A program made the position numbers and the translations under genes. Below are positions 1 to 19,450 of a stretch of 64,000 bases of DNA, in pieces; position 1 is the first letter of the stretch; every line of letters starts with the position of its first letter. The DNA is from Cloeon dipterum (Eukaryota; Arthropoda; Insecta; Ephemeroptera; Baetidae), in assembly GCF_949628265.1 (NCBI RefSeq), contig NC_088790.1, positions 14,264,545 to 14,328,544 on the forward strand. Direction: 5' to 3'. The notes beneath the pieces are model-generated. The model was not told where the DNA came from. It was given only the letters and a program-made list of their open reading frames with translations, and ran no database searches.

Positions 1-3000
1 AACTCGCACTGCCTCCAATTAGACAATGGGCCTTAGAAGTAGGGTGCACTAGGCTTTCCGCGACACACAGGGCGCAATCGGAAAGTTAACGTGCTTCTCA
101 TAGCATGGAATGACATGGATCATTAAGGGTTTCTTGTTGCTTGTACGAGGAAATTGCGAGGAAACTGATGAATGGTATTCTATATGCATGACATTTTTTT
201 CAGCAAGCGCGAGACAAATCGAGGCTTGTACGTGAGAAATTCAATCAAGACAAGAAAATCACCCCACGAAACCCCTATCCAGTGGCATATTGTTAAAATT
301 CAGTTCATTTTTTATTTACGGTAATAGGTAGTGTTAAGTTAAGTGTCCAAAAATAAATCAAATACACAGAAAAAATGTCACTCGTCAAAGATTACCAACC
401 CTACTTATTACCTTTATGTCACCTGCTACAAAAATTTCCTTGATGGCATAATAATCCAGCAAAAATAACGATCAGTGCAAAAGTTGAGTTGACGCCAAAA
501 ACGTGCAATATCCTCTACACATTGTGCAGTCAGCAGATTACAAATATGAGGCTATAGCACATTTTTCGGCTCTGTTCCAAATAACACGCCGGCGGAAGCA
601 GAGGGCTGAAAGCGAAAAGGCATCCAATTTCGTAGGTCGGGCAACAATCATTCAGGGAGGGAATTAGCCCGGTTAATCTTTCATGTGGCGTGCTTGCCGA
701 CTGAAATGCAGGGCGGGTCAACGCGGGCGCAAACAAACAAACAAACGGGTAAAAACAATGCCTGACTTGTTGCTGATGAGTATGAATAATGAAGTAGGCA
801 GGCTGGCGACTCCACCCTGCGCCTTGCGTGCGCGCGCGTGTGTGCGCGCCACTGCAAATTACACATCAGTGCGCTCAAACAACCCTTGATGTTGTCGCCG
901 TGGGCCTTAGAGACGACGCGGCCGACGCCTCGAGAGCTGCAAACTTGTTGACCGACCACTTCAATTGGTAAATGAGCCGGTCGACAGTCAAATTGCCTAT
1001 TTTTGCATTCCCACGCACCCCTCCTCAGCGAACAAAAGCGTCACGGAATGCCCTCTCCGGTGGCGAATAAAGCCGCCTTTTAATGAAATGGCATTCTGTG
1101 CACCCCGATCGATGCTAATGACATCTCGTGTGGCTTGTGCTTAATTTTGCTATTTAAGTGGCAAATTGCTTTACGAGCAGAGCACGCCAAGAAAGTGTGC
1201 CTCTTGATGATAGCCATCTAACAAAGGTGATAACTGCCTTATAGAACTTTTCGTCAGTGATTCCAGTCTAATTTCAATCACTGAGGGCTGCGCGTTTAGT
1301 TTTTTCAACTATTTTTCTGGTACGTAATAGACTACTGCTAACTAAAAGAGATCAGTATTTTTAGAATAAGTCGAGCAGCCTTACAATCAATTACTTTCAA
1401 CGGCGATAAAATTTTAGCGCAACTCAATACCGTGCTTTTTGAAAGCATCCGCCCCCGCTGAAGTGAAGTTCCAAATTAAATTTTCTCAGAATGCAAGCTG
1501 AGCAGATCCCTTCAAAAGGCTGCCGTGCCGAACGCAGACTTGACGGTTTGCGATAGGAATAAAATGGAGCTCAGTGCTGCTCATTTTTACGGTCGATCAC
1601 TTGCGGCTGAAAATCTGCCCGTCGGACCGAAACTCGCTCTCGGCTTGGGGGTAGCAGGTCGACACCCGACGCGCGATTGAGTCGAGGGCTGTCTGCCAGT
1701 CACCGGGGCGGCCGCTTTTGTGTTCGCGTTCGCACAAATAGGTATTGGCTCCCAATTGGCATTTTGCAGCCACGCATTTGTCGCTCGGAGAAATTCGGCG
1801 TCATAATTGACAAGGCGCGGATTCGGTGGCTGACACTGCGCCCAGGCTTCAAACAGAGAGGTCTCTTCACTCGAAGCTCGTTGTTTCCAAGTTGAAAGCA
1901 GCTTGTCTTTCAAAGGCCCTTCTCGTTTGCCAAACAGCGTTTGTGTATTTTGAGAGGCGGCGGCAACAGAGAGTGTATTGAGAGCGAATTTGCATGATGG
2001 AAGCAGCAGCGGCAGCCTTCAATCTTCTTCCCTCGCTGCAGATCATTATAATCTCGTCGAGAGCCCACGCCGCTCTCGTCGTCTCTCGGTGGTGCGCAAA
2101 ATAATAGTAATCACCATAACAAGCCTCCACGGCCTGGCTGTGTGATAAGCCAGAAAATCTGGACGGCCGGATAAAAACGAGGAAGGCGCCCCTTGAGCAG
2201 TGCTTGAAACCGAAACAGTCTCAGTCGGACAAATGGGAACATCAGCGATAAAGCATATGCACACTCTTGACTCTTCTAAATGCGGATCAGCTTTGCTTCT
2301 TGAGCGCTTTCGGCTGCACATTCAGGTGGAAAATTGTGTAGCTAGCTGCTCCTGAGCAAGACAAATTGTTTGAATTTCCGCGAGCTGGAATGGGATCGGC
2401 GCAGCTATTTTTAGGAGAAATTTATGACGGAAAAGTTCCAGGGAAAGAATTGCTGCTGCAGAGCGTAAAGAAGAGAATAGGCATCGGATTATATAGGTAT
2501 AAACTTCAAAATTACTTAAATTGCACGGATGAGCTCATCTAAATGCTTTGAGACGAAAAATATCTGTTATCAAACTACTGATAATGTTTCCTTGGAATTG
2601 TTTGAAATTCTATTACTTCTCTGCTCATATCTCCTAAACGTAAAAAATCAAGTAATAGAACAATTTTTAGGAAGTTTAATTTTTAATAATGTGCTGCAAG
2701 ATTTTTACTGAAGTACACCTTTAAAAAAGCAACAAACTAAACCAGTCAATTATTTATAAACTTAAACGCGATGTGGGCAGACATGGGGCAAAGTTGCTCT
2801 GCTAGCCAATAACAATACACAAACTTGAAACTAAATGCAAAATCCAAACATTTAAAGGGAAAGCAATTGTGAATATTGTGAAAATGCAAAATCCACATGC
2901 ATTCGCATGGCACAAAAGTATGAATGCTCTCGCCCGACATCATTCGAAAAACATACATATTTGTGCTAGAATATCCAGCGTCCAATTAACGAGGACAAAG

Positions 3001-6000
3001 AGCAAACGTGGCGGCGGCTGAACTGTTGCGCTGGACGATTTCAATTGCGCGACTCTCGCCATTCGGCCTGCCTGCTTGCTGTTTTTGAATTATGAAAAGC
3101 AAAAGCAACTAGTGTGCGCTGTGTGTGTATGTTTCACATCCACTTTTACGAGAGGTCTGTGTGCATACAAAAATACGGCAAAGGAGCCGGCTGGGCGCTT
3201 TTTAACTCTCGCTTGCCACTGACGGCGCGTGGGGTGATTATTCTTTTGAAGCGAATAAAAAGGTCTTCATTACCGGGCTCATTGTCCGCTTTCAAAACGG
3301 ATTCAAAGGAACGACGAGATGCAATTGGCCCGACCCTATTCCAAATCATTCGTCCGAGTATTTAATTTACGTGCTCGCCTGGGCCACGCAACACCACTTT
3401 TTTCCGTTCATCGGCTGCATGCGGGCACCCTCAATCACGTTCAATTACCAAGAGTTATTTTTCGTTCAATTCAATGCCCCCGTGAGCTCTCATTGGCTGC
3501 TCTCTGGACGCTACATTGCTTTCCGAGTGAAACTGAAATGAACATTTAACTATATTGCACACAGAGTATTCATGCCTAATGAACCAGAATGAAATAAATA
3601 GCCAAGGTTAAATAAATAGGATTCAAGGGGTCCGGTCTGTTCATCAATAAAGATGGAAGCGAGCAATACTGCAATTTGGATAATCTGTTCCTTTCCTCTG
3701 TCATCTTGAGCTGTAGAAGTTGGTTATTTAAGTTTGCAAATTATCTAGGACTGTCTAGGATTTGACAATAAGTCGGACAAATGACCAAAACACTATCCAA
3801 TTGTTTTTTAGACGCATCAAAAAAGAGGAATACTCAATTCGTTCACAATGAACAAAAATTATCCTATTTATATTTAGCATCCTCTTTGCTATATGAGAAG
3901 CCCGAATACTTAATAAATGGCGCCGTGGAAAAACCAGACCGATATTTGTGCGAACCCTGGTTTCATTTGACAGACGTCAGTATCATTAACAGACTCATTT
4001 AATAATTTCGGATATCGTTTATCTTTTCGGGATATATTTTTTAACGTCGGCCATTTACATCATTACTTAAACCATCCAAGTTTGCCTCTAATCCGAACGT
4101 AGATTCTCTTTTCCAACCGATTTTCTCCTGTGGAAAAACTCTCTCGCTTGCTTTCGCTCTCCCTCTCGACCATGATAAACTTGGGAAACAAAGAACTTCG
4201 CGCAGCACTAGCAGCGCTGAGCCTTTTTAACCCGATTCTCATCCCGAGGCCAGCAACCCAATCCGCTTGACCCGCGTGCTTCAACAAAAAGAGAGGCTGC
4301 GAAAAATCCACTGTTCTAAAAACTTCCTCTCGCTCTCTTCCCAGCAAAATGGCGGCGCAGACATTCCTCGAACTTTTCCATTTTTCACTCGGGGCCGATG
4401 TTATCCCTAAAACGGAAAATCCGGCAGGCATTACTATAGGTTAGAAAGCGCATTAATTCGCGTTTAATGACGCCGCTCGCTCGCTCGCTGGGTGGGTGGC
4501 GTGCTGCTGCACAAGATCCCATCTCAGGAGCAAATATGTGAAAAGCAGCCTATCGCGACAAGGTTATCGCGATGCCGACTTTTCCTAGCGCGACGGACGC
4601 AAAAGCCGCTGAAGGAGCGTTTCTTGTATTGCATGACGAGAGCTGGGAGAGCGGAAAAAACGTAATCGTCACGAGCCATCTCTCCGTTTGGCTGCTTGAA
4701 AGACTAAAACGCACCCGAAATTAAACACGTTTCCGTGGAGAACAGTGTCGTGCAATTGTGGTTGCTTTTATCACAATTTCCCGACTGAGTGCTTGTTTTA
4801 TTACAATAGAGATTTAAGATCGCTTTAAAATTTACTCGGCGACTGAGTTTTGACATGAAACCAAACACGCAGGAGTTTGTGCTGTGGAGTTAATTTCGAT
4901 TTTCTCATTAAACGCTATTCTCAAGCATAAATAGTGAGAAAAAAACTCAATTTTGTTAAGTTTGAGACGAAAATAAGCATACTCAAACTGCCTTCATCAA
5001 TCATCCAATTTTGCCGCATTGGGTACGTTTTCCTGAAGCCGCTTTCAATTTAGAATTCCTCTCTGAATTTCCAACACCAGTGTTTATCGTGTTTCAGCAC
5101 TTGATACTTGATGAGGCAAAGGCAACATTTTACACCATCAATTGGATAGTGCTACGTTCAGCTAAACACGTACAGCGCAGCAAGTGATTGGAAAAAGTGC
5201 ACAGTCAGGCTGTACAAAATTAAAGTTCACTGCTACTGGTGAATGAAAAAAGTCCAGAATCAAGATGATCGGCGTCGATTTCCCAGACGAGTTGAGTCTC
5301 CCGGATCGCATTTCACGGAAATCCGAAGCAGATATTTATTTCACGTATCAGAGGTGTCCCGTCAACTCCCAAAGAGGCAAATCATTATTCGGCTTTCGCA
5401 GGATACGTGGTCTGGAGCGGAAAGTTGCCCTGCGGCACCATGCTTCCTCTAATTACGAATTAATATGGATGTGCCCGGCAGAGAGGCGCAAGACAGCAGT
5501 AATAGTGGTGCAATTTTTCACTTTTCCTGCCCTTTGTCGTTTATTAATGAGCAGCATGTTTTGTGCCAGGTCACCCTTACGGGTTCTAACTGTGAAAAGG
5601 GTTATTTTGTTGAATATGAAAACTAAAAACTCCCAACAGTGATGCAGCATTAACGTGAACTATATTGGATTCAGGTGCAAACAAGAGCAAACCATTCATC
5701 CTTTTGATATTGTAATTTGTGTTAATGGCAGCTAGCTAAAACATTTCTTGTCTCTCCGTGATTCATGGGAGTAAAACGGACAAACATGAAACGGAGAAGA
5801 GTCTTAAATTACACAAGTGCACGGACGACCTTTGCGTTGGGGTAGAAGCCGCGGGTTTAGCTGCAGTGTCTTGGCCGTTTTGGGGCACGAGAGGGCAGCT
5901 TTTATACTTGGGCAGCCATTTCGGCCCGACGCTTAAATGTCGCGTGTCTCTCGGCTCTTTTATTGCCCTTTGCCTCTTGGTCCCGACTTCGGACACTTTA

Positions 6001-7987
6001 CGGCTCTTTTATTTTGCCCTTTGCAGGAATTTTTAATATTTCTATTTGCGCTCGCTCCGCTCTCTGCCGTCCGAATCAATCCTCTTTCTCCACCGCTCTG
6101 CGTCGTATTGCATTTTTCATGCGGCGCTCGCAGCAGCCAGACGACCGGCGAATTTTTTGCCAGGAATTTACACACACAGCGGCACCGCACTTGTATTTGG
6201 CCCGCCGCATGCCAGCTGCTGCTTGCTAAACCACCCTCCGCCAGGCTCCACAGCATTAAGCTTTTCCCAAAACGGCGCGGGCCATACCTTTCGCATAATT
6301 CTCTCCCGCACCCCGTTTTTAATAGGTCTCTGTGGAAGCCAAATCATTCATTGGTGTGTGAATTTTTAACGCAGCACAGAATTCGGAAAGCATGTGTCCC
6401 AATGCCCCATAGGTTTGATATGAAATGAGGATCATTGTGATTGTTATATGGAAAACAACAAAATTTTCTGCATGAGGCACGTGCTCAGAGCAGTTCCATT
6501 TGTTAATCATATCATTTAGCATTAAAATTATTACACATATCAAATTGTTCACAGTTTTGATGAGTTATTTTTTCAAAGTTAACTTTGACATAAATCAAAT
6601 ACTATTTATTTCAAATACTAACTAGGCCCATTCCGGATTTGACCGCCTTAATAAAGTTATAGCAAGTTGTTTGCAAGGAATCCTACCCTTTCTCTCGTGT
6701 ATCGGTCTCATAGAGATTAAAATTGATATGCGTCTTTGGCTACTTGTTCATACACATAACGAGAACTTTTATGTTTGAAAATGCCGAAATGCCCTCTTTA
6801 AATAACGTGTTTTGACTAAGCATGACTAAATTACATTGATACAACATGTTGCAAGTAGTGGCGAAATGTTTAATTTAAAGAGTTAAAATACAGTGGCAAC
6901 ATAAATGTTTTATAATTGTTTACTATATGCCTACATCAAAACTTTTGTTTTGAAAAATATAGTATTCGCAACTTGAAACATTTTGTGATCTGGGGATGAG
7001 TGGAAATTTCATATGAACTTCACAAAGCTGCAAACTTCCCTTCAATCAATTCTCAAAGCTGACGAACTTTCTCATTTTCTGCAAGAAAGTCGCCATCCGT
7101 CTCGTCCCGTATGGATTTAGACGAAGGAATGAAATATTTGAGCCATCCTTTGAGAAAGGAAATCCCTCTATAAAAGTATACTGGGTGCTTTTCCCCTTTG
7201 ACGGCTCTCTTCTTGGTTCAAAGAAGCACAGCACTCGCTCGCTTAAATAAGAGCAATACACCATCTCATCAATCGACCTCGTCGTCTACGGCTCCTTTTA
7301 CATTCAATTTGAAGCTGCTGCTGCTTCTCTCATCCGTTCTTTCCCCTCGCGCTTATTCGCGGCGGTGACGCCGCCGCTCGTGATGCGCGCACCTCCTTGC
7401 CCAGATTTATTGCCTCGCGCATGATTGAATAGAGGCAACAAATTGGCCTTAATCTTCGGGGTCAGTCTGCGGCTGCTTAATCTGCAGACCCCTTGCGACA
7501 ATTATCAAGGCAATCAATCAATTTATCGGAGAATTGCTCTTCTCCGGCAGCATTTTTTCTCAAATGGAATTGACAGTCTCCTCAATCGCAATCAACCATG
7601 CATGTGCCTTTTTTCAAATCTAGTCTTAGATCGATGATATCTACTTCAAATAAGGATAGTGTGTATAAAAGCTAAATTAAGTTAATTCTACGATGGGAGT
7701 TGTTGGAAACCAGAGATTGCCAAATCCACTTTGTCGTCTGCTCATTGTTAGAACGCCATTCTGAATTTCGTGGAAATTGGAGCTGCGTGTGGCTCAACAA
7801 AAATACAGGCTCATGGGCTCGACCGCGCCCTAAATATCTTTTGTCCGGCAGGGGGTGCGGGAAATTCTATTAGCCAAGTTATTTAATAAGGCTGTGTCAT
7901 CATCATGCCCGGCCTGATTGAAAACGACGGCGCGGACGTCAAGTCAATAACCAGCATCTCTGCGCCCCATCGCATTATCTGCTGGCG

Positions 7988-7989
<2 letters not shown>
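1..7989. other. Gene-free stretch, probably intronic or intergenic
   Basis: I find no exon here that has coding character together with good splice signals. Open frames of 60-163 codons occur on both strands, but their translations are compositionally random and match no family I know. GC content varies: 0.6-1.1 kb and 5.8-6.3 kb are GC-richer, while 6.5-7.0 kb is AT-rich. If the exon at 16351-16590 belongs to a long gene on the minus strand, all of this could be its first intron or introns. Promoters or enhancers could sit here but cannot be read from sequence alone. Confidence 0.5.

Positions 7990-8066
<77 letters not shown>
7990..8066. repeat. Compound microsatellite (GT)n(GA)n
   Basis: About 12 GT units run directly into about 27 GA units with no interruption. 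The reverse strand reads (TC)n(AC)n. The open frames across it, giving CVCV/RERE or LSLS/HTHT peptides, are products of the repeat and not genes. Confidence 0.97.
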
Positions 8067-16350
<8,284 letters not shown>

Positions 16351-16590
16351 CTGTTCAGTGACATCCCTGGGCAGATACTTGATAAGCAGGTGCCGACCCT
16401 GGTGGAACTTGCGCTTCAAGGCGGCCACTTGCCTCTTGACCGCCTCCTCGGGCGTCTCTTCAAAGAAGGCGGCCGCCGTGACCGCGGCGGCGGCGGCCGC
16501 GGTGGCCGTCCAGAAGGGCTTGTCGCCGCCGCTCTTGAGCAGGGCGGCCTGGTGCACGGCCTGGTAGTCGGAGGTCTCGCCGGTGGCCAT
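16351..16590 (-). CDS. First coding exon of an unrecognised gene (80 codons)
   Basis: On the minus strand an ATG at 16590 opens an 80-codon frame that ends exactly at a consensus donor, CAG|GTGAGA, in phase 0. The peptide starts MATGETSDYQAVHQ, has a run of ten small residues (mostly alanine) near residues 29-41, then a charged stretch that could be helical (EEAVKRQVAALKRKFHQ) and ends LLIKYLPRDVTEQ. GC and codon use are high compared with the flanks, as expected for coding DNA. I do not recognise the family. The end faintly resembles the start of an RRM (RNP2-like LIKYLP followed by an acidic helix start), and KRKF..G..LIKYLP faintly resembles Mediator subunit 9; neither is convincing. If splicing is skipped, the frame runs only ten more codons to a stop. 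The remaining exons would lie below 16.3 kb or outside the window. It sits about 1.2 kb beyond the Form3 polyadenylation signal on the same strand. Confidence 0.55.
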
Positions 16591-16860
16591 TGGTGTGCTC
16601 CTCCGCAGGGCGCTCACTGCATCTCGCGCACGACACACCGGGCCGACAAGATCGGATCTGACAGGTCAGAACACGCACTGACGGCTCCGTCTTACCGGGC
16701 AGCCTCTCCTCGCGCCCTGCCGCCTCCGCTGCCGACGCTGGCGCCGCGCACCGACCGCCAGCGAACTGCTGCTGATCGCCAATTGAGCACCGCACGTCGC
16801 CATCTACCAGCTGCCAAGTCAAAATTAATTAAAACCTTTTCGTTTCGCTTCGAAAGTAAA
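16591..16860 (-). promoter_or_regulatory. Presumed 5' UTR and promoter of the gene starting at 16590
   Basis: This GC-rich segment (much richer than the AT-rich DNA above 16.86 kb) precedes the ATG. A tiny upstream frame of two codons then stop (ATG CAG TGA) lies about 40 bases before the start codon. I see no obvious TATA box; the composition fits a housekeeping, CpG-type start. The exact transcription start cannot be read. Confidence 0.35.
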
Positions 16861-17762
16861 GACTTGTGAGTAACAAATACTCTTCAAAAAATGACCTATT
16901 TTCAGCTATGCAAATTAGAGGGCGAATTCTTTATCTTGCAAATGAATGTCATGCTTGCATTTTTTCTTCAATTTTATTTTTTTCTCTAAAGGAGATTATG
17001 ATGATAGTGGAGACCATTTTATTATTAGATTACATTATTATGCGAAAATACTGTGTAGTAGAAATAATGCTCTAATTGTTGGTTTTGAATTTTTTACCAT
17101 GTTCATTGTTACAAAAAATACGTCCTTGATCCCAAATCGAGCGAGTGACATGCCGGTTCTAAAACTCTCGCTTCAAAAAAGGACAATTTTGAGATTATAA
17201 CCACCTCGTTTCTTTTTAACGAGTTTAAAGCGCCCAAACTCACTAAAAAAATGTTTAAAAAATGAAATTCTGAAGGTAATACTGAAAGATTATCGGTAAA
17301 AGATTATGCATTTTAGTTTACTTTCTAGGTTGTTTAACTGTATTATTAGTTTCATTTTCTATATACATAGCTGCGGTAATTTTGCTATATAATCTTTTAG
17401 TTTATTTTGAAAATAAACTGAATATTCGTGAAATTTAATGATCTATAAAGAAGACTATTTTAAAAACTATTTCTAATGTTGCAAAATGTTGCCTGAATTT
17501 TAACCAAATTGATTCCTATTTTTTATTTTAGTTTGATTTTTGGGAGAGGATGGGTTGAGCAGTTCAGTTTTTTCCAAAACTTGTCTACGCTGAACTGTGT
17601 TATGGTTTAAGGTCAAGGGCACACACACAACTTGACGCCCATTTGGCAACTGAGAATTCCACAGAAATTTGCTCTGTAATTTTGGCCAATGAAAAATGAT
17701 ATTGAAATGAAAACCTCGCATGATTATAATTGCAGTTCCGGTGCGACTGACAATGAGCATTC
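16861..17762. other. Intergenic spacer between Form3 and the downstream gene
   Basis: AT-rich sequence with no supported exon. It separates the end of the Form3 transcript from the start of the next minus-strand gene. Confidence 0.5.
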
Positions 17763-17768
17763 TTTATT
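17763..17768 (-). terminator. Candidate polyadenylation signal of Form3 (AATAAA)
   Basis: Reading the minus strand downstream of the Form3 stop at 18076, this is the first AATAAA I find (TTTATT on the plus strand). It would give a 3' UTR of about 310-330 bases. Confidence 0.5.
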
Positions 17769-18075
17769 TTGTAATTTATAATTGTTTTTCAAGAAGACAC
17801 ACATAGTTGACTTAAATAAAACGATTTTCGCTCAGAAAGTACATAACTCACGTTAAAGGATCGCATGCTGTGTTACAATAAAATCGTTAATACGTTACAA
17901 AATGTTGGGTGAGAGAGACTGAATTGCGTAAATTCAAATAATACATATTTAATACTTCGTAAAAAGAAATCGGCACTGGTAACGCGATGTTTTATACGCG
18001 AAAATTATAATCACTAAATCAAAGTAAAAAAATTACCGTAATAAAGACTGAGGCGTAATTTTGAAATAAATAAAA

Positions 18076-19450
18076 TCAGGTCCATTTCGCCTGCGCCACT
18101 GGTTTCATGGCCAGCCTGTGGATTCTGCTGGAGCCGAAGGCGACGCCGGGGCTCTGAGGTTCGCCGGGGCCCGGCCCCTGACTCGCCTCCTTGCTCGTGC
18201 TGGCCGCGGTTGGACGCATGAAGCTGAGGCTGGTGGGTCGGTTGCGCGTCAGCTTGGTGCTGGATGGCGGCGCCACCGTCTTCGGGCTGATCAGGTTCTC
18301 CTTGGAGCTGATGCTGTCGCCCCTCTTGGGCCTGCTGGCCATGCTGGAAGACCTTTTGATCTGGGTGCCACCCAGACTGCTCGGCGTGTATCCGAACCTG
18401 GTTTCCGTCTTCTTTGGCGCCGGCTCCTGTTTCTCCCTGATCGGCGGCGCTTCCTTGACGGCCCTTCGCGGCGTGTTGCTCGCGTCCTGCTTGACCCACA
18501 CGGGCTGCTTGCTCGGCGGGTTGCTGGCGATCGAGCTCTTGGAGCTGCGCAGGCTGCTGATCGAGCTAGTCCGCTCCACCTGCTCCGCGCCCACCTTGCC
18601 CAGGGTCTGGCTCGGCGTCCGGGACAGCTGACGCACCAGGCGCGGCTTGTCCTCCTTGACGGCCGGCGCCGCAGCTGCCGACCTGCCCAGGGACTGCGTG
18701 CGCTGCAGCAGACTGCTGGCCTTGGGCTGCTCGGCGATCGGCTTAGCGGCCCTGCTGGTCGTGCGCGCCGAGAGCAAGGCAGTTGGACGCTTGATGGACT
18801 CGGAGCTGCTACGCCGGATCTTATTGGGCTCGTCGCTCTTGGTCAGCATCTCGGCCAGAGACTTGTTGATGCCGGTGACCGGCTTCGAGGGCCAGCTGGG
18901 CTCCGTTTTCTCGCTCACCGGGGACTCGACCGCTTTCTGCTTTTCGAGTTTCAGAATAGGACTCGCTACATCTTTGATCACCTCCTCCGGCTTTGGCTCG
19001 TCCTTGGGCACTCCAAGGTCGCTGTCTTTGGTGCCCGTGCGGACCAAGGGCCTCCTGGTAGTTCGTCTGGCGGGCGAGAACCTGTCGAATTTGCTGCCGT
19101 CTCCCAATTCGTTATCCTCGGCATCGTGCTTGAGCATATTGGTCAGCCGGTCGCACGGCGGCGCCTCTTCTCTCTCCACCAGAGGGTATTCTTTGCGTCG
19201 CATCAGTGGACTCTGCGGGATTCTGTACTCAGCCATCGAATCTCGCAGAAGCTTCCTATCGAGCGATCCACCGCCGTTATTCATGAGGCGCCGGTTGGGA
19301 AGCGGTGACGCCAGCACGTCCACAGGTGGAAGGTCAGATTTTTTGACGTACCTGGTGCTGGTATTCACTGAGTTGGCACTAAAGTCTGTTTCGTAATACG
19401 GCAACGAGCTAGTCGCGGTTGTGCTTGGACTTGGCGTGGATGGTGCCGCA
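18076..19450 (-). other. Form3: Form3 last coding exon: basic Ser/Pro-rich tail
   Basis: This 1375-base exon encodes residues about 1195-1652 and the stop (AAA TGG ACC TGA). The sequence is low complexity, rich in Ser, Pro, Arg, Lys and Ala, with repeated [12 protein letters not shown] and [19 protein letters not shown] stretches. No folded domain is visible. Such basic disordered tails of formins can bind microtubules or filaments, but here that is inference. A 396-codon plus-strand frame over the same bases is the antisense shadow of its GC-rich codons. Confidence 0.85.

Noticed and set aside
5937..6428. 163-codon plus-strand frame in the empty first 16 kb
   Set aside because: The translation has no domain character or familiar motif and no splice support; length alone is not enough.
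16351..16590. Assigning the orphan exon to an RRM protein or Mediator subunit 9
   Set aside because: The resemblance is limited to a few residues and the rest of each family's N-terminus is absent.
18118..19308. 396-codon plus-strand frame
   Set aside because: It is antisense to the Form3 last exon, which is supported by splice phase and formin context; long antisense frames are common opposite GC-rich codons.
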